The notes beneath the pieces were generated by a model. It saw nothing but the letters and a program-made list of their open reading frames with translations. It was not told the origin of the DNA and ran no database searches. Made by a program: the position numbers and the translations under genes. A stretch of DNA of 64,000 nt. It comes from Ceratopteris richardii (taxonomy: Eukaryota > Streptophyta > Polypodiopsida > Polypodiales > Pteridaceae). Of this stretch, positions 11,293 through 22,377 are shown one piece after another (position 1 is the first letter of the stretch; each line of letters begins with the position of its first letter). Location of the stretch: positions 179,867,364 to 179,931,363 of the forward strand of contig CM035413.1 of assembly GCA_020310875.1 (NCBI GenBank), written 5' to 3'.

Positions 11293-14040
11293 TTATTCTT
11301 TGATAGGTTGAATACTTGCCATAGCTTTGAATCTACAAAGCTTTATTCCATCAAGTGCCTTCGTCATCATATCTGCTACTTGCTTTTCAGTTGGAACAAA
11401 AGAAATGTCAATCTCCTTTGCCATGAGCTTCTCCCTGATGAAATGGTAATGGACTTCTATGTGCTTGGTTCTTGCATGGAAAATAGGATTTGCTGCTAGA
11501 TGCATGGAACTTACATTATCTCCAAATATGTGAGGTTTGGAACTCACAAGTCCCAAATCTGTATACAATGCTTTTAACCATATTGCCTCTTGAGTTTCTA
11601 TGGTCAAGCCTCTATACTGCGCTTCAGTTGAGGATAAAGGAACTGTTGGTTGCTTCTTGGAACTCCATGACACTAGCTTCGAACCTGCAAATGCTAAGTA
11701 ACCAGATGTACTTTTTCTATCATCCTTAGCTCTTGCCCAATCTGCATCTGAGTAGATTTTGATATCCAAATCTGAAGAGTAAGGATAGAATATACCTTCG
11801 TTGATTCTACCTTTGAGATACTTAGGTACTCTCTTAGCTGCATCCATGTGTGGTCTTTTCGGTGAGTGCATGAACTAACTAAGCACTCCCACACTATATG
11901 AGATGTCTGCCCTTGTATGAGTAGCATATATCAAGCTACCTACCAAGCTTTGATACTCTTTAGTATCTTCAATTTTCTCACCTTCATAAACGCTTAGTTT
12001 ATGATTCATCTCCAAAGGTGTACCTGCAGGTTTAGTATTCTCCATTTTGAGCTTGAGAAGAAGATCCTGAATGTATCTTCTTTGAGTCAAATACATTCCT
12101 TCATCTGTGTATATCACATGCATACCTAGGAAATATGTGAGCTCACCTAGGTCACTGATTTTGAACTCCTCATGGATGTGTCTCTTGATCCTTTGAATGC
12201 CATTTAGATCATCACCTGTCACAATAATATCATCTACATATACACATAGATAGATAACCTCATTGTGATCCCTTTTGATGAATAGAGAAGGATTTGAGCT
12301 TCTAGCTTTGAACCCTTGATCTTGAAGATATGTAACCAACCTGTAATTCCAAGCTCTAGGAGCTTGTTTCAATCCATACAATGTTTTCTTAAGTGTGCAA
12401 ACATAAGATGGATGATGAGGGTTTTCAAGACCTGGTGGTTGTGACATGTATACCTCTTCACTTATCCAACCATTTAAAAATGCATTTTTCACATCAAGTT
12501 GGAGGAGTCTCCAATTCCTTGGAGAAGCTACACTTATCAATGTCCTGATTGTAGTGATCTTTGCAACTGGTGAGAATGTTTCCTCATAGTCTATACCATG
12601 AGTTTGTGAGCATCCTTTGGCAACTAATCTTGCCTTGTACCTGCAAATTGATCCATCTGAGTTTCTTTTAACTTTATATACCCATCTGCAACCAATTACC
12701 TTTTGATTCGGCGATATTGGAACCAAATCCAAAGTGTCCATTTCATTCAATGCATCTATCTCTTCTTTCATGGCCTTTTCCCAATTAGGGTTTTCCTTTG
12801 CCTCTTCATAGGTTGAGGGTTCCTCTGAAATAGAGTCTTTTGCCAAGTATATTGAATGCTTCGTAACAAATGTGGAATCATATCCATACCTTTCTGGTTG
12901 TTTCTTCTCTCTTGCTGATCTTCTAGGTACTTGTTTGGAGAATTCTCCAACCTCTTGCATCTTTGCTTTGCCTCTTGACTTCCATAGCTTGTAATCCTTT
13001 TCCCTTTCATCTTGGTCATCGTCTGTATCACTTCTTGGATCCTGGACCTGTGTATTATGCTTGCTTCCTAATTGATGAGAGTCAGAATCAAGATCATATG
13101 GTAGTGTTACCTTTTGTTTGTCTTCATCATACCAAGACCTGTGTTCTTCAAACACAATATCTCTACTTGTAGTGAATTGCTTGGTTGAAGGATTGAAGAA
13201 CCTGTAACCCATCTAAGTTGAATCATATCCAATAAACACTGCCTTTGTTTCCCTTTCATCTAGCTTACCTCTTATTTGTGATGGTACATGAACATAAGCT
13301 AAACAACCAAAAACCTTGCAATGTCCAAGACTAGGTTTTCTTCCATGCCATGCTTCATAAGGAGTCATATCTTGAAGTGATTTGGATGGTAGTCTATTAA
13401 CAAGGTACACAACAGTTGAAATAGCTTCTGCCCATAGATAATGTGGAAACTTCTTCTCTTCAAGCATTGTTCGGGCTGATCCAACCAATGTCTTGTTTCT
13501 CCTCTCTGCAATTCCATTTAGTTGAGAAGAGTACCTAGTAGTCACTTCCCTTTTGATACCTTTTTCTTGCAAGAATTCATCAAACTCTTTGGAGAAGTAT
13601 TCTCCCTCTCCATCAGATCTGAGCTTCTTTAGTGATCTACCTGTATGATTCTCCACATGTGTAAGATACTTCTTGAAGCAATCAAACACTTCATTCTTAC
13701 TCTTGATAAAGTATAGAATAGTCCATCTACTATGGTCGTCAATAAATGAGACATAATACCTTGATCCTGCCAATGAAGGTTCTTGATTTGGTCCCCATAC
13801 ATCTGTATGTACTAAGTCCAATAAGTTGTTGTGGATGTAGCCTTTGTGGTTGAATGGTTGTCTTTGTGCCTTCCCAATCTGACATGCATCACACCTGTTG
13901 ATCATGTGTTGGTTTGATATGTTCGGCAGTCCTAGAACAGTTTGATCCTTGCATATATCCTTCAAGGTTCTTTCATTCACATGAGCAAGTCTTTTATGCC
14001 ACACTTCAAGCTCACTTAGGGTTTGAGATCCAAAGTTGAA
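11293..14040 (-). pseudogene. C1 pol: integrase, reverse transcriptase, RNase H
   Basis: A copia-order pol lies in one frame interrupted by TAG at about 13213 and 11875. The integrase (about 14030-12900) has the HHCC zinc motif (HKRLAH, CDACQ) and the DDE residues (D in HTDVWGP, D in FIDDHSR, E in GIAERRNKT). The RT (about 12800-11900) has YVDD in CVYVDDIIVTG. RNase H (to 11293) has SDADWA, SSTEAQY and ARTKHIEVHYHFIREK. A frameshift near 14040 separates it from the protease. Decay is light: most domains are open. Confidence 0.88.
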
Positions 14041-14904
14041 TAGAGCTATGTTCCTGGTTTCTCTTTACTTCAAAAGTAAAGAGCCTACCATGCTTCTCAC
14101 CTCGGGCTATCTTTTTCAAGCCTTGACATGGATCTTCCACAAAAGCTCCATGTTGGGTGAACCGGACTTGCAAGCCTTTTTCAACTATTTGGCCCACACT
14201 TATGAGGTTTTTAGTGATAGTGGGTACATAGAGAACCTTACTCAGAATGTTTGTCCTACCATCGGAAGCTTTGACATTAATCTTCTCCACATTGTGCTTT
14301 GTGTCATCCCGTGTTTGCACTTCATGTCTATGCTTTGGACTTTCCAAGTCAGATAGAAGAGCAATGTTTCCTGCAACATGAGTCGAACGTGCTGAATCTA
14401 TGAAGAACAAATGATCATCGTCTTTACCTTCTTCGTGGCTTAGATTCATAAGAAGCAATGAGTCTTCATGTGGTTGATCTTCTGAATAATTGTTGTAGTC
14501 CCTTCTATTATAGCTTCTATTATTATTGTTGAAGTTGTGTCCGCCTCTATTGCTTCCATATCCACCTCTTCCACTTCCTTCTGGGTCTTCCCATTGAACC
14601 AACAATTCTGAGTGGTGTGGTTGGTCTTATTGCATATGGCACAAGGTTGAACATTCTGACCTTTGTCTTTGTCTTGCTTTGGTCCTTTCTTCTTCCCTTT
14701 CCACTTGCTCTTGCTTGCGAAGTTGGCTTGGGAGGTCTCTTCTTCATCTTCTTGTTTCTTCTTTCCTTTCTGCTTCTTATCCTTCTTATCTGCATATAGA
14801 GCACTAGTTGAATTACCATGATAAGAGTTACCTTCCTTTATGCTATTGTTGGCTTCTTGATTGAAGAGTTGTTCAAGAAAGATGTTGAAGTCTGGAGTTT
14901 GCAC
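14012..14904 (-). pseudogene. C1 gag C-terminus and protease
   Basis: The gag end carries a CX2CX4HX4C zinc knuckle (CAICNKTNHTTQNC) after a Lys-rich stretch. A frame change near 14595 leads into the protease region. The protease motif reads FIDSARSTHVAG, so the catalytic DSG is DSA. Downstream are the typical VLYVPTITKNLISVGQ residues. C2 is inserted at 14910, cutting off the rest of gag. Confidence 0.8.
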
Positions 14905-14909
14905 ATCCA

Positions 14910-15242
14910 TGTTTAGCTGAGGAGATGTGCTCAGGTGATGCAACAATTGTGGTAATACCCTTTTTGGATGAGTAGAAGGGATGGAGGTGCAAGGAGCAAC
15001 CCACGCAGCAAATAGACAGAGATGGAGAGAGAGAAATTCGAATTTGGAGAGGAGCACCTTGTTTGGGGGCTTCACTAAAGAAAGAAGTGAGCCCTAAGTT
15101 TATTTGAGTTCACTTTTATAGGACCTGGCCAAGTTCACATTGAACTTGGCCAAAAGAATAAATAATGAGTACATTAAGCCTTATAAAAGGCCTATACAAA
15201 TGTGTACAAATAAGGGGGTCATTTAGGACCTTTACCCCAACA
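14910..15242 (-). repeat. C2 3' LTR (333 bp)
   Basis: Its plus-strand ends are TGTTT and CAACA; the partner LTR has TGTTG, so one terminal base is mutated. It contains the 27-bp inverted repeat at 15126-15152 (arms TGGCCAAGTTCA). Confidence 0.92.
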
Positions 15243-15255
15243 ACCTCCCACTTGA
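15243..15255 (-). promoter_or_regulatory. C2 polypurine tract
   Basis: The minus-strand TCAAGTGGGAGGT abuts the 3' LTR and is the same as in C3. Confidence 0.75.
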
Positions 15256-15276
15256 AGGCATAAATGACGCCTTTAA

Positions 15277-16872
15277 GCTACGTGACTCCCACCATCTGTA
15301 TACATAGCTCATGTTGTGCTTTAGACAAGCACTTAGTGAGAACATCTGCAGGATTCTGTGATGTATGAACCTTAACAAGTGTGATAAGGCCATCCTCAAG
15401 CACTTCTCGAATGAAGTGATATGCACATCAATATGCTTAGTGCGTGCATGAAACATGGCATTTTTTGCCAAACATATGGCACTTTGGCTATCACAGCCAA
15501 GCATAGGTACCTTGTTTGACAAGCCAAACTCACTGCATAATCGTGCTAGCCATATGGCTTGCTTGGAAGCCTCAGTGGCTGAAATGTATTCAGCCTCTGT
15601 AGTGGACAAAGCAACAATCTTTTGAAGCCTTGAGCACCATGAAACAACACCTCCTGCAAGAGTGAATATATATCCACTTGTGGATTTACGTGTATCCACA
15701 TCACCAGCCATGTCAGAGTCACAAAAGCCTTTCAGCTCCAATGGATCTTTGCCATAGCAAATGCATTTATTTTTGGTCCCCTTTAAGTACCTCAAAATGG
15801 ACTTTACTGCTTTCCAATGAGCTTTGCCTTGATTAGCCATAAACCGGCCTAGTTGCAACCATAGCATACATAAGTGAGCCACAAGCTGAAGCATAAGGCA
15901 CATTTTGCATGTCATTGATTGCTTCTTGTGTTTTGGGACAATCTTCCTTGGAAACTTTAACATATGGCTGCAATGGCACTCCAAGAGGCTTTCCATCAGC
16001 CATGTTAAATCTGTCCAGCACCTTTTCAATGTATTTTTCCTGCAACAAATACAATATGTGCTGGTCCCTTTGTCTTCTAATCCTCACTCCAAGGATATGC
16101 TCTGCTGCCCGAAGGTCTTTCATTGAGAAAGCAGATTTCAGCTCTGTTTAAGAGCATCAATGGTGTCTCTTTTCTTACCAGCAATCAACATATCGTCAAC
16201 ATATAAGACAAGTATAATAGAACTGCCATCTACATCAGTTTTTGTATATAAACCGTGATCAGCATGGCTTCTTTCATACCCTTGTTTGAGCATGAAAGCA
16301 TCAAACTTCTTGTACCATTGTCTAGAAGCTTGTTTCAGCCCATACAAACTTCTATTGAGCTTACATACCAAATGTTCCTTTCCAGGAATAACAAACCCCT
16401 CTGGCTATTTCATGTAAAGCTCTTCATCAACATCACCATGCAAGAAAGCTGTATGTACATCCATTTGGTCTAATTCCAAATCAAGAGAAGCTACTATTGC
16501 AAATAACACTCGCAAAGTGGCCATTTTCACCACAGGAGAGAATGCTTCTTGGAAATCTATGCCTTTGGTCTCGGCATATCCCTTTGCAACCAGCCTTGCT
16601 TTGTACTTGAGTTTTCCATCAACTGTTTTGATTTTATACACCCATTTGTTAGGAATGGCTTTCCTTTCTTTGGGTAATTCAACCAAATCCCAAGTATCAT
16701 TAGCATGCAAAGCTTTAATCTCTTCCTGCATAGCAAGCTCCCACTTGCTGCTCTGTTCACATGCCTTTGCCTCTTTGTATGTGAGAGGCTCACCTTCATC
16801 TGGCAACAAAATGTAATGCAATGAAGGATCAAATCTACTCACATTCCTTCTAAGACGAGTAGATCTTCTCAC
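15277..16872 (-). pseudogene. C2 reverse transcriptase and RNase H, broken
   Basis: The frame aligns to the intact C3 frame at 28850-30595. It begins MRRSTRLRRNVSRFDPSLH, then has the RT motifs with YVDDMLIAG. The lesions are a TAG at about 16405 where C3 has CAG, a frameshift near 16135, a 32-bp deletion near 15850 between two GCCGG repeats that removes the start of RNase H, and a 1-nt loss near 15432. RNase H residues (STTEAEYISATEASK, ARTKHIDV) remain. Confidence 0.86.
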
Positions 16873-16919
16873 TCAATGATCCACATTGTCAGGCAATGGG
16901 TCTACATCAGGTGGTATGA

Positions 16920-18191
16920 TCAAATCATTATTATTATGCTGCTGTCCATTGTTTCCAGCACCATTTTCAGCATTATTATTCTGCTGCATATGCCCTTCAT
17001 GAGCCTCATTTTGCTGTCCAACATCTTCTGGCTCAAAAACCACTGGATCGCCAACATTTTCAGTCCTTTGTGTGCATCCTGAGGGTCAAAATTGGGCCTA
17101 ACAGGTGGCTGGTCATGCTGAAATCTTACCCTTTTATGGTCATCTTTTGAGGCACAATTGTTTTGAAGCAGCCTTGCCTCATTAAAAACAACATCCCGGC
17201 TGCGTACGACCTTCTTGAGCTGAGGTATCCAAATCCTGTAGCCCATTTCACCTTCTTCACCATATCCCATGAAGAGGCCTTTAATGGACTTAGCATCAAG
17301 TTTGTTTCTCAGCTCAGGCCTTATATGCACAAACGCCTCGCAGCCAAAGACACGTAAGTGATCATATGAAGCAGGTTTTCCAGACCAAACCTCTTTAGGG
17401 ATGTCACCTTTTAAAGACATGTGAGGGGATCTATTGCACACATGTACTGCAGTTTTGAGTGCCTCTCCCCAAAATCCATGAGGGAGATTAGCTGTGGACA
17501 GTATGCATCTCACCCTCTCACAAAGTGTCCTATTGTAACGTTCAGCCACACCATTAGAAGAGGGGCTATATGGAAAAGTAAGCTACCTCTTAATGCCCAA
17601 TTTTTCACAAAATTTCTTAAATTCAGCACTTGTGAACTCACCACCATTGTCCGTACGCAAGCATTTCAGCTTTCTACCTGTTTGGGTGGTCACAAATGCA
17701 TGAAAACGCTTAAACGCAGCAAATGCTTCATCTTTTGATTTAAGCAATCGAACCCAAATTTTTCTAGAGAAATCATCAACAAAGGAAATGAAATACAAAG
17801 CACCCCCCATAGATTTGGTGGGCATGCTACATACACCGGAATCAACAAGATCAAGTACACAAGACTTACGAGACACACCAGAGTAAAAGGAACGTTTCAT
17901 TTGCTTTCCATATTGACATTCATTACAAAAACCAAGCTTTGTGCCTTTAGCATCAAGTTTCTTTAAGCTACAAAGCCTAGTGAGACCCTTTTGGCTCATA
18001 TGGCCAAGTCTCTTATGCCACAACTCCATATGGGAGTGAACTTCAGGTAATGCAATAAACTTGCCTGATAAGGCCTTTCTATGCAAGCAATGGAGAGTTC
18101 CCTTCTTTGTGCCTTTCACAATCAGCCTTGAACCCTTAGTCATTTTCCATGATCCTTTCTCAAAGAGAATGCTATAACCATGCAAATCCAT
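16920..18191 (-). pseudogene. C2 integrase, broken and with a lost catalytic Asp
   Basis: The zinc region (WHKRLGH, FCNECQYGK) is intact. The first catalytic Asp is Gly (LVDSGVCS where C3 has LVHSDVCS). The second (FVDDFSR) and the Glu (AERYNRT) are present. A TAG at about 17583 interrupts the frame. The tail runs into a frameshifted GKGF/GYGEEGEMGYR region and degenerate sequence before the RT. Confidence 0.84.
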
Positions 18192-19456
18192 TTGATCCCT
18201 GGTACATAACGCACATTATGCAAGAACAGCTCATTAGTGCCATTTGTAGCGAAATGCACTGTGCCAATACCCTCAACGGAACATGCATGATTGTTTCCAA
18301 GGTATACATGGCCATGGCTTCCTGCAATAAAAGTAGAAAAATACTCCTTGATAGGAGTCACATGGAATGAAGCACCAGAATCTACTATCCAAGTCTGGGC
18401 CAATGCATCATTGACGGTAAGCAAAGCATCTATGACATCACTCTTAGTGATTGACATGTCCTGTGCATGAACATTTAGAGAAGGATCAAATGCATGAGTG
18501 TCATCCGCTGATAAAGTAGCGCATAAAATGTCCTCTGCATCTGACAACTCCTCTATGACTACACTAGAAGCCACATTGGCCTTCTCCTTGTCCTTTTGGC
18601 TGTGCTGTGCATCAGTCTTGTCTTCTTTCCTGTCCTTCTTCTTATCTCCAGAATTCTTCTTCCTTTCAAGCTTTGCTTTGTAATAGCGGAAATCGGGTTT
18701 CTTGTGACCTTTCCTGCCACACTGATAGCATGTCACATCATTGCTTTTGCCTTTGCTGCTATTCCCCCTTTCCCTGCTTTTACTCTTATTCCTCTGTGCA
18801 TAATTACTCTTCTTATCTGTCCTGCCTCTAACCATGTTGGCCAAGCTGCCTCCTTCTCCACCTTCTTTTCTCCTGATCTCTTCATTAAGAATAGAACCCC
18901 TAACACCATGAAAAGTCAAGTTGGGGTTATTGGACAATGAGACTACCAATGTCTCCCAAGAGTCAGGCAATGTCATAAGCAAGAAAATGGCTTTAAGCTT
19001 ATCATCGAAAGGAGGCATTCCTGAGTCCTGCAACTGTGACAAAGTACCTGTAAACGATGAAAAAGTACTTGTAAACGATGACAAGTGTTCAGCTGCACTC
19101 TTGGACTCATCAAGCTGCATGCCAACAAGCTTCCGCATCAGGTGTACTTGGTTAACAGGCGTAGTGTTTTCATACGTCGCCTTGAGTTTTGCCCATAACT
19201 CAAAAGCAGTGATCAAACCTTTGAGATCTAGTAGAATCTCATCTGAAACAACCATCTTAATGTATATAATGGCCTTCTTGTTCAAAGTAAACCATGCATC
19301 TTCCGACATGTCCTCTGGTTTCTCTGCCTCCAATGCCCTGTCACAATCCTTCAAGAAGAGGATTCCCTGAATCCTCTCCTTCCATAAGTCGAAACCTGTT
19401 CCCTCAAACCGTCGAATCTCAAATAGATTCTTCACATCTGAGGAGGATGACACCAT
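18140..19456 (-). pseudogene. C2 gag-protease
   Basis: Gag starts MVSSSSDVKNLFEIRRFEG at 19456, with the copia gag core (WKERIQGILFLKD) and a protease motif WIVDSGASFHVTP. The zinc knuckle reads CYQCGRKGHKKPDF, so its last Cys is lost (C3 keeps it). A short FTSTFSSFTGTL duplication is present. A 25-bp deletion at about 18205 between TCAA repeats shifts the frame at the end of the protease. Confidence 0.87.
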
Positions 19457-20122
19457 AGGTGCACAATGAAAAACCTGCTGGAATTTTGGGCAAATGCACC
19501 AAAATCAAAGTGAAGCCTCCAAAGATGATGCATTACAACTCCAAATGATCACAGGAGCAATTTGGGACAAAAATGGGATGATTTTGGGCACAAAACTGAT
19601 CTCTGAATTTTTTGCGCAGAGAATTTCAGAAACTCAATTTATGCTAAAAAACAACTAATTTTGTTGTTTTTAACCTCAAAGAATGTACATAAGGCTAATA
19701 CTCAGCCTTTAGATGCATGTAGGAGCAAAAGCCCCAATTTTTGCCACTGTTTTACAAGAAATTATGGCAAAATACTCCACAACTTCTCATACATGAGTCA
19801 ATTTTGCTGAAACTATAGAAATTACAGTAAAATGTATCTCCTACTATGTATGCTCAGCAAGTTGAGAGTGAGAAGACCTGCAAAAACTGAGAAATTTGCT
19901 GGAAAATCTGATATTTTGCTGAAAAACACCTGTTCTTGCCGGAAACTTTGAGATTTTGCTGAAAAACACATGTTCTTCGCGATAAAATCAGAGAAAAATC
20001 ACTGAAAATGATGGTACAACGGATTCTGGACCCTTTCTTCGCGATGAAACTTGATGATTTTGTCAAATGGTGAGTGTATGCTGCTGTAGAGAACCTGTGC
20101 TGCAGATTTGAGGCCCAACATA
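19457..20122 (-). other. C2 untranslated leader
   Basis: This is non-coding sequence between the primer site and the gag start, 666 bp, with repeats of TTTTCAGCAAAATCT-type units near 19890-19970 (sense strand). It is homologous to the C3 leader 25694-26380. Confidence 0.7.
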
Positions 20123-20135
20123 GGCTCTGATACCA
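20123..20135 (-). promoter_or_regulatory. C2 primer-binding site
   Basis: The minus-strand TGGTATCAGAGCC lies 2 nt from the 5' LTR and complements the 3' end of plant initiator Met-tRNA. Confidence 0.85.
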
Positions 20136-20137
20136 GT

Positions 20138-20470
20138 TGTTGAGCTGAGGAGATGTGCTCAGTTGATGCAGAAGTTGTGGTAATACCCTCTTTGGCTGAG
20201 TAGAAGGCCTGGAGGTGCAAGGAGCAGCCCACGCAGCAGATAGACAGAGATGGAGAGAGAGAAATTCGAATTTGGAGAGGAGCAGCTTGTTTGAGGGCTT
20301 CACTAAAGAAAGAAGTGAGCCCTAAGTTTATTTGAGTTCACTTTTATAGGACCTGGCCAAGTTCACATTGAACTTGGCCAAAAGATTAAATAATGAGTAC
20401 ATTAAGCCTTATAAAAGGCCTATACAAATGTGTACAAATAAGGGGGTCATTTAGGACCTTTACCTCAACA
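20138..20470 (-). repeat. C2 5' LTR (333 bp) with TATA box
   Basis: The ends are TGTTG...CAACA. A TATA box (TATAAAAG, minus strand) lies at 20341-20348, followed by a CT-rich leader. The inverted repeat 20354-20380 (TGGCCAAGTTCA arms, 3-nt loop) lies just upstream of the TATA box. Confidence 0.92.
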
Positions 20471-20475
20471 ATCCA

Positions 20476-21026
20476 TGATTAGATCATAAGCCGTCGTGAA
20501 GGATTGTCATTGCTTATCACTTCGAATGCCGTTGAGAATTTGCCTCATGATGACCACTTCTTCAATCAGCTCTCCAATGGATGCTAACTGATCTGCAACC
20601 TCCTTGACCTTGGTAACAAACTCTGTGATGGTTTGTTTAGGTGTCCTCTTCATTTGGTTGAACTCGTTCCAAAGATGATTCTGTCTTGCTTTGGTACTAG
20701 CAGAAAAGAAAGTCTCGAGGGCATCCCAAGTCTCTTGAGATGTTTTGCATCCTCTAATATGTGGTAATAGAAAGTCAGAGATAGAGTTTAGTATGTACTA
20801 TGTACTACCTTGCTTGAGCATCCCTTGCGCACCAAAGTGTGAGCTTATCTGTCTCCTCTTCCTCTTGTGTTGGTCCTCCTTTGGATCTTGGAATAGGCAT
20901 AGCTTCATCACCTGCTTCAATTCCATAAAGATTTCTACCTTGCAAATATGCCTCCATTCTGATTTGCCAAGCCGCGTAGTTGTGTCGATCAAGCTTCTCG
21001 ATCATTGAGGGAAAGCCGTCACCCAT
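20476..21026 (-). pseudogene. C1 gag N-terminal part
   Basis: The start MGDGFPSMIEKLDRHNYAAW at 21026 is followed by QIRMEAYLQGRNL, the usual start of a plant copia gag (UBN2-type). A lesion near 20805 breaks the frame. The rest (LESRDALETFFSAS, NHLWNEFNQMKRTPKQT-like, in another frame) continues to the C2 insertion point and resumes at 14904. Confidence 0.78.
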
Positions 21027-21035
21027 CTTGATCTA

Positions 21036-21047
21036 CCTCTGATACCA
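21036..21047 (-). promoter_or_regulatory. C1 primer-binding site
   Basis: The minus-strand TGGTATCAGAGG lies one base from the 5' LTR and matches initiator Met-tRNA. Confidence 0.82.
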
Positions 21048-21048
21048 C

Positions 21049-22111
21049 TGAAAGAACTTGGAGAAGCTTGTAGAAGGTAGAAAAATGCGTTTCGAAGCGA
21101 TAAAGTTTGGTCTAGCCAACCGACACAAGACCAGCCCTTGAGTTTATGGAGACTCAAATAGACCTTATAAGCATGTGATAAGTGCAAAGAAACACACTAT
21201 GTACTTTGGAGCATCAAGGAGAATGAGTCGATACAAAACAGATAGGTTCGCGGGTCGACTAGCTCAAAAAACTTACTATCTATGGAAGAGACAATGAACT
21301 TCAAATGCCCATAGCGACCAGCGTGATTACAATTAGAAAAAATCCTTTTATGGGAGTGATACTCATAGGGTTGAGTGCATAGAATGCACAAAAGTATAAG
21401 GAATAAGCAAAATATGCTATAGGAATGAATGAGACATTCACCGGTGGTACTTCCTATTTTTCACGAATACGCAGAGATTGACCCCGAGACAGAAAAACTC
21501 AAATTTCTCCCAATCCACTGAAAAAATTTATACGCATAAACTAGACACTAATACCTTTCCAATGAGCCATCTTGCACTCAATTTGGAGCTCTGGAGAGAA
21601 ACAGCCTACGCAAGATTACTGTTGGCGAAAAAGATGATGCAGAGAATTGAATGAGAAAGACAATGATGGTCTAAGTGTATGTATATTGCTTCCATGTATT
21701 GTACAAGTGATTTCAAGTCTTTATATAGACTCTAGGAGTGTTCCACGACTTCTACAAGTGAAGTTTGAATTCAAATGAAGGTGAGAATGGTTGTTGGAGG
21801 GAATCAATTCACTTTCCTACAATCTAGGAAAAGTGAAGATCTAGTTTGATCTACTTTTAGGTGATTTGATTGCTTGATTGAATGCAACTTCAACCACCAC
21901 AAATTCGTGGGATTTGGGCTTTATCTTTCTACCTTTACATGTGTAAAACTCAAGGCTTTTACAACGGTAAATGAACCATCAAAAATCTCTCAAAAAAATA
22001 CAATAAATGAGCATAAGAAAAAGAACTCTCCAACGGATATTCTTTCGACGCTATAGCCTTTGATGTAGATCAAATCCACCTCAAGCATAGTGTAAGCTTG
22101 ATGTTCCAACA
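21049..22111 (-). repeat. C1 5' LTR (1,063 bp)
   Basis: It has TG...CA ends (TGTTGGAACATC...TTCTTTCA in sense). The pair with 10188-11260 is easy to align, with scattered differences. Confidence 0.9.
21719..21727 (-). promoter_or_regulatory. TATA box in the C1 5' LTR
   Basis: The minus-strand TATATAAAG is also present in the other LTR at 10869-10877. It is the likely core promoter of C1. Confidence 0.6.
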
Positions 22112-22345
22112 GACGTGAAAGCTATCAAAGTGGTTTTTATTGATTATTAAGCAAATGATACAAATTCTATGTACTAGAGATGGGTGAAATCCTATTCTCA
22201 CGTAATGCATATGTTGCAGAAAGTCAAATTTATAATAAACATGCAGAAACTCCAAATTTTATTAAAGGAGATGATCATGCATTTTTGGAAGAGATTTGGA
22301 TTCTTACATTCATATAGAGGGATAATCAAGCTTTTTATACCCTAA
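22112..22345 (+). pseudogene. Old Ty1/copia integrase fragment, right part
   Basis: Sequence resumes the old element after C1: the reading DVKAIKVVFIDY continues from the DV at 10187 after removing C1 and one copy of the 5-bp duplication. It then resembles the post-integrase region of C4 (NAYVAESQIYNKH-like) with stops and ends near 22345. Confidence 0.72.
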
Positions 22346-22377
22346 AAGTTTTTGTTAAAAAAGGTAAAGAGAAAGTT

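Larger units (their letters stand above)
14910..20470 (-). mobile_element. C2, Ty1/copia retrotransposon nested in C1
   Basis: C2 is 5,561 bp with two 333-bp LTRs and a perfect 5-bp target duplication ATCCA (14905-14909 and 20471-20475). It belongs to the same family as C3 (25346-30963), which lies in the opposite orientation. I count about fifteen LTR differences (roughly 4-5 %), so C2 is older than C3. Pol and gag carry two microhomology deletions, stops and lost active-site residues. Confidence 0.93.
10188..22111 (-). mobile_element. C1, Ty1/copia retrotransposon carrying a nested copia
   Basis: C1 has LTRs at 10188-11260 and 21049-22111, a tRNA-Met primer site and a polypurine tract at the proper ends, and a 5-bp target duplication GATGT/GACGT (10183-10187, 22112-22116; one mismatch). 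It sits inside the old copia integrase fragment. Its own gag is split by element C2 at 14910-20470. Without C2 it would be about 6.4 kb. The coding region has a frameshift and two TAG stops in pol, so it is not autonomous. Confidence 0.9.

Noticed and set aside
14446..15075. The MKPPNKVLLSKFEF start of the frame at 15075, and similar starts at 20303 and 25513
   Set aside because: This sequence lies in the C2/C3 LTR (U5 region, antisense or sense) and is shared by all LTR copies; only the part below 14905 is C1 gag.
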